DNA of 64,000 bases from Leminorella richardii (GTDB lineage Bacteria > Pseudomonadota > Gammaproteobacteria > Enterobacterales > Enterobacteriaceae): assembly GCF_900478135.1 (NCBI RefSeq), contig NZ_LS483470.1:3587501-3651500 (forward strand), given 5' to 3'. Shown one piece after another: positions 36,628 to 43,659 of this stretch; position 1 is the stretch's first letter; each line of letters opens with the position of its first letter. The notes beneath the pieces are model-generated. The model was not told the origin of the DNA, ran no database searches, and worked only from the letters and a program-made list of their open reading frames with translations. Both the position numbers and the translations under genes were made by a program.

Positions 36628-36921
36628 GCTTCCGAGGATATTTCGGCCGAAAGTACAACCCACTTATATCACCGTTGTGCTCGGCCGGGAGGGCGCCTGT
36701 ATTAGTATTGGAGTGCGGCGGGCCTAGCCTTCCTACGGGCAGTTATGAAGCCCTTCGGGCTTCACCCTAAAGGGCCAGCGCAAGCGCTGTTCAAACCGGC
36801 AAAGCCGGTTTGTCGTTGGCTATCGCCAAGTCGACCCCAACGGACAACGCCTTTAGGCGTTGAACAATACGTAGTGTTGGCCCGCAGGGCGAGCGAAGCG
36901 AGTAGCGCTCTCCCTCCGTTT
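36628..36921 (+). repeat. Modular palindromic intergenic repeat, copy A
   Basis: Begins with the terminal hairpin (TTCGGCCG ... CTCGGCCGGGA, 36641-36690), then an array of short palindromes: GAAGCCCTTCGGGCTTC, CCCTAAAGGG-like, GCGCAAGCGC, AACCGGCAAAGCCGGTT, CAACGCCTTTAGGCGTTG. Homologous to copies at 46606-46792, 52831-53262 and 60816-60985. It lies between the lyase and argG. Confidence 0.85.
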
Positions 36922-36957
36922 GACCCCGTTAACAATTTCAGATAACGACTAATAATT

Positions 36958-36982
36958 TAAGGCCGCCTGACGGCGGCCTTTG
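36958..36982 (-). terminator. argG terminator hairpin
   Basis: AAGGCCGCC-tgac-GGCGGCCTT perfect stem 14 bases beyond the argG stop; on the minus strand it runs into TTAAATTATT. Confidence 0.7.
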
Positions 36983-36995
36983 GCATATAGAGGGA

Positions 36996-38339
36996 TTATT
37001 CCGCCTTGTTTTCCAGATTCTCGACCTGCGGCAGGCCGATGGCAGAAGATGAGGACAGCAGGCCAACCTGGGTGTAGCCGAACAGCTTGGCGCGCGTATC
37101 AGTGATATCCAGATTGCGCATGGTCAGTTGACCGATGCGGTCGTCCGGCGAGAACACCGAGTCGCCCTTTTCCATCGTCAGCCGCTCTGGGCTGTAGGTC
37201 AGGTTGTCGGAGACGGTGTTGAGGATTGAGTAGTCGTTGCCGCGGCGCAGCTCCAGCGTGACTTCGCCGGTAATGGCGCTGGCGACCCAGCGCTGTAGGG
37301 CGTCGCGCAGCATCAGCGCTTGGGAATCGAACCAGCGTCCTTGATACAGCAGGCGGCCCAGTTGGCGACCGTGCGCGTGGTACTGTTCGATGGTGTCTTC
37401 GTTGTGGATGCCGGTCAGCAGGCGCTCGTAGGCGATGTGCAGTAGCGCCATTCCCGGGGCTTCGTAGATGCCGCGGCTTTTCGCTTCGATGATGCGGTTT
37501 TCAATCTGGTCGCTCATGCCCAGGCCGTGGCGACCGCCGATGCGGTTGGCTTCCAGCATCATCTCGACGTCGTCGCTAAAGGTTTTGCCGTTCAGCGCTA
37601 CCGGATGGCCCTGTTCGAAGCGAACGGTGACTTCTTCGGCGGCGATCTTGACGCTTTCATCCCAAAACTTCACGCCCATGATCGGGTTGACGATCTTGAC
37701 GCTGGAGTTGAGGAACTCCAGATCTTTGGCTTCGTGGGTCGCGCCAAGCATGTTGGAATCGGTGGAGTAGGCCTTCTCGGCGGACATTTTGTAGCCGAAG
37801 CCGCAGGCGGTCATAAACTCGGACATCTCCTGACGCCCGCCCAGCTCGTCGATAAAGTCGGTGTCCAGCCACGGCTTGTAGATTTTCAGCTCGGCGTTGG
37901 TCAGCAGGCCGTAGCGGTAGAAGCGCTCGATGTCGTTGCCCTTATAGGTGCTGCCGTCGCCCCAGATGTGGACGCCGTCTTCCTTCATGGCGCTGACCAG
38001 CATGGTGCCGGTGACCGCACGCCCCAGCGGGGTGGTGTTGAAGTAGGTCAGGCCGCCGGTGGTGTTATGGAACGCGCCGCACTGGATGGCGGCAATGCCT
38101 TCCGCCACCAGCTGCTTGCGGCAGTCGATCAGGCGGGCGTTTTCCGCGCCGTATTCCATCGCGCGGCGAGGGATTTCCTCGTAGTCGTCTTCATCCGGCT
38201 GGCCCAGATTCGCCGTGTAGGCGTAGGGAACCGCCCCTTTCTTGCGCATCCACAGCAGCGCGGCGCTGGTGTCCAAACCGCCGGAGAAGGCAATACCGAT
38301 ACGTTGACCTACGGGAAGATGCTTGAGAATCGTTGTCAT
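36996..38339 (-). CDS. argG: Argininosuccinate synthase ArgG
   Basis: ATP-dependent condensation of citrulline and aspartate in arginine synthesis. 447 residues, as in E. coli. The N-terminal pyrophosphatase loop AFSGGLDTSAALLWMRKKGA (residues about 17-36) is intact, and the protein is nearly identical in pattern to E. coli ArgG (for example GDGSTYKGNDIERFYRYG). I use the ATG at 38339 (MTTILKHLPVGQ), the E. coli-type start, and not the ATG at 38372 that would add eleven residues. A pair of ARG boxes about 65 bases upstream supports control by the arginine repressor. Adjacent to repeat copy A downstream. Confidence 0.97.
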   Translation of the reverse strand: MTTILKHLPVGQRIGIAFSGGLDTSAALLWMRKKGAVPYAYTANLGQPDEDDYEEIPRRAMEYGAENARLIDCRKQLVAEGIAAIQCGAFHNTTGGLTYFNTTPLGRAVTGTMLVSAMKEDGVHIWGDGSTYKGNDIERFYRYGLLTNAELKIYKPWLDTDFIDELGGRQEMSEFMTACGFGYKMSAEKAYSTDSNMLGATHEAKDLEFLNSSVKIVNPIMGVKFWDESVKIAAEEVTVRFEQGHPVALNGKTFSDDVEMMLEANRIGGRHGLGMSDQIENRIIEAKSRGIYEAPGMALLHIAYERLLTGIHNEDTIEQYHAHGRQLGRLLYQGRWFDSQALMLRDALQRWVASAITGEVTLELRRGNDYSILNTVSDNLTYSPERLTMEKGDSVFSPDDRIGQLTMRNLDITDTRAKLFGYTQVGLLSSSSAIGLPQVENLENKAE

Positions 38340-38401
38340 AAGAGAGAACCCTGCTTGATGTCCTGATGGCAAAATTGGTAGTTTTTTTACTTAATCAATA
38401 A

Positions 38402-38437
38402 ATGCATTTTTATGCATAAAAAATGATTTTAAATTTA
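38402..38437. promoter_or_regulatory. Tandem ARG boxes (ArgR operator) of argG
   Basis: Box 1, ATGCATTTTTATGCAT (38402-38417), matches the ARG consensus TGMATWWWWATKCA fully. Box 2, TGATTTTAAATTTA (38424-38437), matches at 12 of 14. The centres are 21 bases apart, the canonical spacing for ArgR hexamer binding to two boxes on one DNA face. Confidence 0.85.
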
Positions 38438-38829
38438 ACCGCGTTTTACAACAAAAGGGAAGCGCTTTGTTTAACTTTTTGCTCTGATGGAGAAAGCATG
38501 TTTGGGATAGTAGGGCGTTTTTTGTGCGCTATCAAGCGGCTATTTCCCATAGAACAGGGGCGCCATCTGTATTCATATTCTGTCTTATCACTGGCAACAG
38601 CAATTTCATATCGACCATTCTCAGCAACCCTGCTTGGATGAAAAGAAAGTCTGGATCCGCAATCTGCTAAAAATTACCTGCTGTAAGCAAAAATGCCCCT
38701 CACTATTACTTATCAAATTATAAATAATTTCCAATTGAATTTATTTTATTAAAAATAATATTATTTAATTATGAAATTGTTTCTCATGTGTGAAATATGA
38801 TGTTAGATACCAAATGACAAGGATGAACT
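38438..38829. other. Gene-free AT-rich interval between argG and the PAAR effector
   Basis: About 390 bases, strongly AT-rich from 38690 to 38810. A 72-codon open frame at 38423-38641 has no homology that I recognise and begins inside the ARG boxes, so I do not call it. The 38700-38829 part is a plausible promoter region for the effector. Confidence 0.5.
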
Positions 38830-40376
38830 ATGGCAACGAAGCGCATAGCCGTTGTTGGTGACAGAACGACGACGGGAGGCACGATTATTACCGGTCAGCC
38901 ATATTTTATCGGTGATGTAGACCCGTAGCCTGTATGGGAGACAAAGCCACCTGTCCCAAATGTGGTAAGGTCGGTACTATCATTGAAGGTCTACCCTCGT
39001 TCATTATTCACGGAAAGCCCGCGGCTCTGGACGGTTACATTATCGCCTGCGGCTGCCCAGCAAAAAGTAACCGTATTATCGCTGCCAACAGCCGACTTTT
39101 TGCGGACGATACCCGCGGTAGCTCTAGAGCTTCTTCTTCAGCATCCCATTCTTTTTCGGCTGAAGAACCACAAGCTGACGCTGCATCACCCTCTTCACCA
39201 ATGGCTAATTCTCTCAATTCTTCTGAAACCATGGGGGTTATTCCCGTCTTTGCCAAATCCTGCCTTAGGGGAAGCGGCTGTACCGATGCGGGAAGCGATA
39301 CTGAGTCCGTCAGTAATTTTGGCAAGGTGGGATTTTACCAAATCGCCGCAGGCGCCGCCGTCGCGAAGGTAGGAGCCGCTGCAACGGAAAGCTTGGGTAC
39401 TACCGCATTCCGCACAGTCGGCGGTGCGGCTACGCGTATGATTTCCGGACGATGGATGACACCCAGCCCGTGGACTGTAGGCCTATTTGGCACTTTTTAT
39501 TCAGAAAAGCTCAACAGCGACGAACAGGATTTTATTGATAACTCGCGGCTAGCAGAAATAGCCACACAGAGGGGAACGGCCACGACCCGACTGCGCTTTC
39601 AGTGGGTAACAAACGGCATCACGGGCAAGCCTGAAGTGAAGGGATACCATACTGGCAATGGCTCTATTTCCGATCAGGTACCGGTTCGGTCAATGACTAA
39701 GAATCTAGGAACTGGTGGGTATGAATTCTGGGAAGACGGAGCCAAAGGCCCTTCTCTACTCTGGACGCCAGGTAGCCCAGATTTTGAACTGCCAAAGGAT
39801 ACCGGTAATAGCGAGGTTTTTGTCCCGCCGCCAACGATCCTCATCATACCGGAACCGACGGAAACCGGTGGCTACACCGAAACCTTACCGATGCCGGATG
39901 AGAAGAATTTCAGGGACTATATTCTGGTTCATCCAGATGGGGCGTTTGAGCCGATATATATTTATCTGAGTAAGCCACCGGTGGAGCTGTTGGAGGTGGA
40001 TTTGTATGGCAATTTTGATGGACGATCAAGAGAGGGAAAGTACCATGCGGATCATATGCCTTCAAGTGCTGCTGTTGAAGCATATTTAATACGACTCAAT
40101 CCTGAAACGTCACCAAGGCAAATATCCGAAGCTGTATCAAATGTAGCCTCGATCATCATACCGAAAGAAATCCATCAAAGGATTAGTGAAACATTTGGTG
40201 GACGAAATCAGCCATATGTAATAGATAGGGATTCTCGCGATTTACGGGCTGCTCTTGATCGCAATCTTGATGCAATAAAATCAGCACTATTAGAACATGG
40301 AATAACAAAACAGCAAATTGAAAGCGCCAGAGCCAAAATGCATAAACTAAATTCAGAACAAGGATTATACAAATGA
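38830..40376 (+). CDS. PAAR-domain polymorphic effector with S-type pyocin domain and nuclease-like C terminus (frameshift)
   Basis: Predicted type VI secretion effector of about 515 residues. The PAAR domain (about 1-90) starts MATKRIAVVGDRTTTGGTII and has ACMGDKATCPKCG. A Ser-rich linker follows, then a pyocin-S-like domain (RFQWVT, YHTGNGSISDQVPVRSM, GGYEFWEDG) and a C-terminal toxin domain from about residue 390 with a DHMPS motif, typical of HNH/endonuclease VII-type toxins. A missing G near 38925 splits the frame; adding it restores DPVACMGDK. The stop overlaps the immunity gene ATG by four bases. The toxin part, from about 40010, is more AT-rich than the front, as expected for swapped toxin tips. 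No T6SS core genes lie in the window. Confidence 0.85.
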
Positions 40377-40840
40377 CCGTTAATGTGGAAGCCTTAATAC
40401 GTAGTCTAGGTAAAAGTTATCATGAAATTATGGAGGCAAGGCTGATACCTTATCAAACGGAGCCGAAAGGATTTTCAGGCTCTCCTAACCTAAGTATAGA
40501 CATGAAGAAAGAAGGCGTATTTTTATCTTTTAAACGTGAAGGAAGAGTTTTACAAGGAATTGAATTAATAATCATATATGAAAAAGTTAAAAATTGGGTA
40601 TTTCCTAACGAGCTACCGTCACCATTAAAAACTAATATGTCCCGCTCATGGGTCCATGACACATTCGGCCCCCCTGATGGTAATGTTCCACCAAAAACTA
40701 TTCTGAAGAAACAGTATGGCTGGACTGACAAATTCACTGTGGAAGGTTTCCATATTCCGATAACAATGCAGATGCACTACGATTTAAACGATCAAGTTGA
40801 ACGGATTTATTTTTTACCCACTTCAGAGTTACGTTGGTAA
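40373..40840 (+). CDS. Cognate immunity protein (DUF6392-like)
   Basis: 155-residue acidic-to-neutral cytosolic protein with no signal peptide, overlapping the effector stop by four bases (ATGA), which indicates coupled translation. The pattern with MTVNVEALIRSLG at the start, KNWVFPNELPSPLKT in the middle and IYFLPTSELRW at the end is like the DUF6392 family found next to S-type-pyocin/PAAR toxins. Expected to bind and neutralise the nuclease domain upstream. The family name is from memory of the sequence pattern; the immunity role follows mainly from position. Confidence 0.82.
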   Translation: MTVNVEALIRSLGKSYHEIMEARLIPYQTEPKGFSGSPNLSIDMKKEGVFLSFKREGRVLQGIELIIIYEKVKNWVFPNELPSPLKTNMSRSWVHDTFGPPDGNVPPKTILKKQYGWTDKFTVEGFHIPITMQMHYDLNDQVERIYFLPTSELRW

Positions 40841-40846
40841 CGAAGT

Positions 40847-40960
40847 ATGGCGGTTAACGTAGAAGCCCTAATTCGAAATCAGAACAAACAACAAACTGAA
40901 ATATTGACCCCGATAGCTTTTTTCTCCACTGACAGTTGTTCGGTTTTACCGAACAACTGA
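40847..40960 (+). pseudogene. Second immunity gene remnant
   Basis: A 37-codon frame six bases after the immunity stop begins MAVNVEALIRNQNKQQTEI, aligned to the start of the immunity protein (MTVNVEALIRSLGKSYHEI), then loses similarity. It looks like the 5' end of a second, divergent immunity gene whose remainder was deleted. The frame ends inside a perfect hairpin. Confidence 0.7.
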
Positions 40961-41056
40961 ATTATCCAACCGGCTCAAGGCGAGGCTTAGCGCCGCTTCG
41001 CGATTACCGAACCTGTAAGTAAGGCTTACAGGTTGTATTTTGTTCAGGCTCGCCTT
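40933..41056. repeat. Nested inverted-repeat structure after the immunity cluster
   Basis: Three perfect inverted repeats: CAGTTGTTCGGT/ACCGAACAACTG around a TTT loop (40933-40959); AACCTGTAAG/CTTACAGGTT (41010-41034); and AAGGCGAG/CTCGCCTT (40977-40984 with 41049-41056), which encloses the second. It could be a structured RNA, a terminator pair or a recombination site. Confidence 0.6.
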
Positions 41057-41109
41057 CTTTATAAAGGGATTTAAAAATTAGGAAGGCTTCTCGCATTTAT
41101 CTGTTTAAA

Positions 41110-41140
41110 CGGGGCTAACGAAGACTGCCTATCAGCCCCG
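41110..41140 (-). terminator. Possible symE terminator
   Basis: CGGGGCT and AGCCCCG with a 17-base loop, seven bases downstream of the SymE stop on the minus strand, followed by TTT. Weak tail. Confidence 0.45.
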
Positions 41141-41147
41141 CTTTACG

Positions 41148-41432
41148 TCAAACCGCGATGGCCGTTTTTACGCTGTTCACTGCGCACTGAACCTGCTCAA
41201 GCTTGGCGTGTAATTCTGCTTCGCGATCGGTATCGGCCAGCAGTACCAGACAGCCGTCCGAGACCTTGACGGTAAATCCTTTACCGATGTCGAACCCTAT
41301 CTCTTTCAGCCAAAGGCCGGAAACCGTCAGCATCGGAACGTCGCCTCGATAGCCTAACGGGCGATATCTTACGTGGTAGCGACGTTCGGTTCGGGAAATG
41401 GGGGATTTTGGGGTAGAATGGGGGTTAGCCAT
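41148..41432 (-). CDS. SymE-family toxin (AbrB-like fold)
   Basis: 94 residues. The core RRYHVRYRPLGYRGDVPMLTVSGLWLKEIGFDIGKGFTVKV is characteristic of SymE, with the LTVSG-WL-EIGF-GxxF pattern of its swapped-hairpin AbrB-like domain. In E. coli SymE is an SOS-induced RNA-cleaving or nucleoid-condensing toxin held down by the antisense RNA SymR. Start at ATG 41432 (MANPHSTPKSPIS); the frame runs further upstream but the extra region is not SymE-like. The 41433-41563 interval and the gene's 5' end are where an antisense RNA would be expected. Confidence 0.82.
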   Translation of the reverse strand: MANPHSTPKSPISRTERRYHVRYRPLGYRGDVPMLTVSGLWLKEIGFDIGKGFTVKVSDGCLVLLADTDREAELHAKLEQVQCAVNSVKTAIAV

Positions 41433-41563
41433 GATCAGCTCCGTGATAGTTGATGTGGTTAGACGCTCCGGTTGTGTTGCAGCACGCCGGGGCGTTGTTT
41501 CTTTAGGTGACGACGTGATAAAGTAGCCACCTATCGGAATGACTTTATATAATAGGTAGCCAC

Positions 41564-41755
41564 TTGTCAATTATATCCCGAGATAAAAAGCCAAAAGGCG
41601 GCGGGCAATCACCACAGTTCAAAATGCGAATAGATCCGGCTTTGCGTGAGCAGTTGGATGCAGCTGCTGCGGAAGAAGGGGTTAGTTTAGCGAATTGGTT
41701 TAAGAATTTGGCAAGGGAAGAACTACGTAGAAAAAGAATTGAGCCGAAGGGGTAA
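41564..41755 (+). CDS. Ribbon-helix-helix (Arc/CopG-type) DNA-binding protein
   Basis: 63 residues. FKMRIDPALREQLDAAAAEEGVSLANWFKNLAREEL fits the beta-strand plus two helices of Arc/HicB-like proteins. The start is a TTG (41564); no ATG is available. The DNA just before it contains GTAGCCACCTAT (41524-41535) and, as a partial dyad, ATAGGTAGCCAC (41552-41563), a probable self-operator. Divergent from symE, so it may repress symE or belong to a two-gene module with it. No second toxin gene follows directly. Confidence 0.72.
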   Translation: MSIISRDKKPKGGGQSPQFKMRIDPALREQLDAAAAEEGVSLANWFKNLAREELRRKRIEPKG

Positions 41756-41807
41756 CTCATCTATTGTCAATTGATGGAAACGGTTAAATAAGCAAAAGGA
41801 AATGTTT

Positions 41808-42893
41808 ATGAAAAGAATTGTCTTAGCTCATAAGGAAAAAAATCTCTCAATTTTTAATCTATTAAAATCCTTCATTAAACATATAGCACCAATTAGTATG
41901 CTTTTTATATCTATTGGGTTTATTAATCTATGGTTTTATCTGAAAACAATTGAACAATTACCTCTATTGCCATCAGCAATTTCTAGCCCGTCCGCATTAT
42001 TTTCTATTTTTGCATCCATGAGTATAGTAATTACTGCATGTCTATTTATAATCATACTACCCGCGGTATTTTTCTTTATGCTTTATCTAATAAATAAAAA
42101 TAATTTACGAGATAAAGAAATAATTATTAATGGGACTATTATTAGTTTTATACTTGTAGTCTTAGGTTCTATAAATGATGGAAATATCATATTAGGGTTA
42201 ATTACTTTTTTAGCATCATTCTATTTTTGCTATTTTATTTATATTTTTTATCACAATAACATTGTGATATTCCTAAAAATATTATTACAAGGCGCGGTAA
42301 TAAACATCCCTATATTAATTACCTTACTCACTATAAATTCCAATATAGTTTCATCATACCAAACAATTCCAATCCGATTGTTAATATTACTTATATATGC
42401 TATGATTTCATACATTCCCATTTTCACTTTGAATTATATAATAAATCAAAGAAATATATATTCACGTCAGTCAATAAAAGCAATTTCTCTTGGATTATTA
42501 TTTATATTTTACTTTATCATCGCGGCCACACCGGGTATATTTACTAAATTAAACTATAATATAATAACCTACTCAGGGTTTAACAACAATACAAAGCAAT
42601 TATATAAGGTATTAAAAGAAAATTATCCGACTGGGTGGATTGAAGAAAATTTTGATAATTCAATACTAGAGAAAAATTTTATTTGGGTTGAAGGCTATGC
42701 TATTTTTCAGAACAATGCAATTGCATTAATATGCCCCGAAAAAACATACAAAAATGTTCAAAAATACATTATGGAGAACATTACTAGATTTAATAATTCA
42801 AGAAATTCTAATTTATCAGACACAACCAAATGTATTCTAATAGAAAATAAACCAGGTTACAAGGCAGCCATTAAAAACTCATCCAACGAATAA
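41808..42893 (+). CDS. AT-rich multi-pass membrane protein, unknown function
   Basis: 361 residues. About seven hydrophobic segments in residues 20-255, then a C-terminal soluble domain of about 105 residues with WIEENFDNSILEKNFIWVEGYAIF and a cysteine pair (LICPE, KCILIE). I do not recognise the family. It is far richer in A+T than neighbouring chromosomal genes, which suggests recent transfer. Start at ATG 41808, seven bases after AAAGGA; the ATG at 41802 is too close. It lies between the toxin/immunity cluster and selC, so it may be island cargo such as immunity or defence. Confidence 0.72.
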   Translation: MKRIVLAHKEKNLSIFNLLKSFIKHIAPISMLFISIGFINLWFYLKTIEQLPLLPSAISSPSALFSIFASMSIVITACLFIIILPAVFFFMLYLINKNNLRDKEIIINGTIISFILVVLGSINDGNIILGLITFLASFYFCYFIYIFYHNNIVIFLKILLQGAVINIPILITLLTINSNIVSSYQTIPIRLLILLIYAMISYIPIFTLNYIINQRNIYSRQSIKAISLGLLFIFYFIIAATPGIFTKLNYNIITYSGFNNNTKQLYKVLKENYPTGWIEENFDNSILEKNFIWVEGYAIFQNNAIALICPEKTYKNVQKYIMENITRFNNSRNSNLSDTTKCILIENKPGYKAAIKNSSNE

Positions 42894-43004
42894 TTAATGA
42901 TCCAATATCAATTAATAAGATAATTTAAAAAATATAATAACTACCCATTTGTCACATATTTCTTTAAAACAACAGAGCAATCTGGAGAAGAAAATATTAA
43001 CCTT

Positions 43005-43099
43005 TGGCGGAAAGCCACAGGAGTCGAACCTGCCAAGGACCGCTGGCGGCCCCATCTGGATTTGAAGTCCAGCCGCCCCACCGGGGACGATGACTTTCC
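43005..43099 (-). tRNA. selC: tRNA-Sec (selC), UCA anticodon
   Basis: On the minus strand, 95 bases starting GGAAAGTCATCGTC and ending CTTTCCGCCA, with encoded CCA. The anticodon arm is CTGGACTTCAAATCCAG (anticodon TCA), the long variable arm is GGGGCCGCCAGCGGTCCT-like, and the eight-base acceptor stem GGAAAGTC/GGCTTTCC is typical of selenocysteine tRNA. Nearly identical to E. coli selC, which is a known island integration site. selB and selA are at the end of the window. Confidence 0.98.
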
Positions 43100-43469
43100 G
43101 TTGGCTCAGAGGCGCTGGCGCGAAAAAACGCCGTACGGAGAGGGGTAAAGCCCTTTGATTATACCGTTAAACGCTCAAGATGGTAGCCCTACATAGATTT
43201 ACGCCAGTGCGTAGCGCTCAATAACAATGCTGTAAAATACATTCATTGTACCTACACGCCCGCAGTCGTAGTCACACAACTTGAACCCTTATCACACCCA
43301 CGCTTAACGTAACTGAATGATTTTCTAAAAAATCATTAGAAAACCTGAGAGGGAAGATAAAGTAAATAATTCGAATTTGAAATCTGGTGGGGACTAAGAC
43401 AGTAACGATAAGTCATCAATTTTTTAGCAATAAGGTAGAAACCATATCTACCTTATTGTCTGGCAGGAT
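43100..43469. other. Gene-free interval upstream of selC
   Basis: About 370 bases holding the selC promoter (minus strand) and the tail of the avcD unit. A short hairpin (AAGGTAGA-aaccata-TCTACCTT, 43432-43454) just downstream of the 62-residue gene could terminate that transcript. I see no gene. Confidence 0.5.
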
Positions 43470-43658
43470 CTATTTTACGCCACTTGGTTGAGCAGCATAT
43501 CCATAGCAAGGATACCTTAGCCCAACTTTGTGCAGGTTTTGCACAGGCCTTGCTACTGTAGCAGGCGCATTTAATCCACTTTTTTTCCACGCAGGCCATT
43601 TTTCAACCATCTCACTAACCTGTTTAAGATAGGCTAAAAATTCTTCTCTATCATTCAT
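43470..43658 (-). CDS. 62-residue protein coupled to AvcD-type deaminase, unknown function
   Basis: Starts one base after the deaminase stop (TAA-a-ATG), with GGAG inside the end of the deaminase gene, so it is almost certainly translated from the same message. The N-terminal half MNDREEFLAYLKQVSEMVEK is an amphipathic helix followed by WPAWKKSG; the C-terminal half contains RYPCYGYAAQPS. No membrane segment. Not a family that I can name. The tight coupling to an anti-phage enzyme suggests a regulator, inhibitor or sensor of that system, but no direct evidence is visible. Confidence 0.72.
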   Translation of the reverse strand: MNDREEFLAYLKQVSEMVEKWPAWKKSGLNAPATVARPVQNLHKVGLRYPCYGYAAQPSGVK

Positions 43659-43659
43659 T

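Noticed and set aside
36745..36945. Small frames starting MKPFGLHPKGPAQALF (also at 46579-46773 and 52921-53151)
   Set aside because: These recur because they are read from the palindromic repeat itself; the periodic hairpins, not codon use, explain the similarity. I treat them as repeat DNA, not genes.
37527..38366. 279-codon open frame antisense to argG
   Set aside because: It lies within argG on the other strand, has the low-complexity Gly/Val/Ala composition of GC-rich shadow frames, and no recognisable domain.
38423..38641. 72-codon open frame after the ARG boxes
   Set aside because: Begins inside the argG operator, has no ribosome binding site and no similarity that I recognise.
42894..43004. 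Direct repeat of the selC 3' end (attachment site)
   Set aside because: I looked for a second copy of the tRNA 3' end (TTTCCGCCA and neighbours) around the accessory genes and found none, so no integration boundary is claimed.
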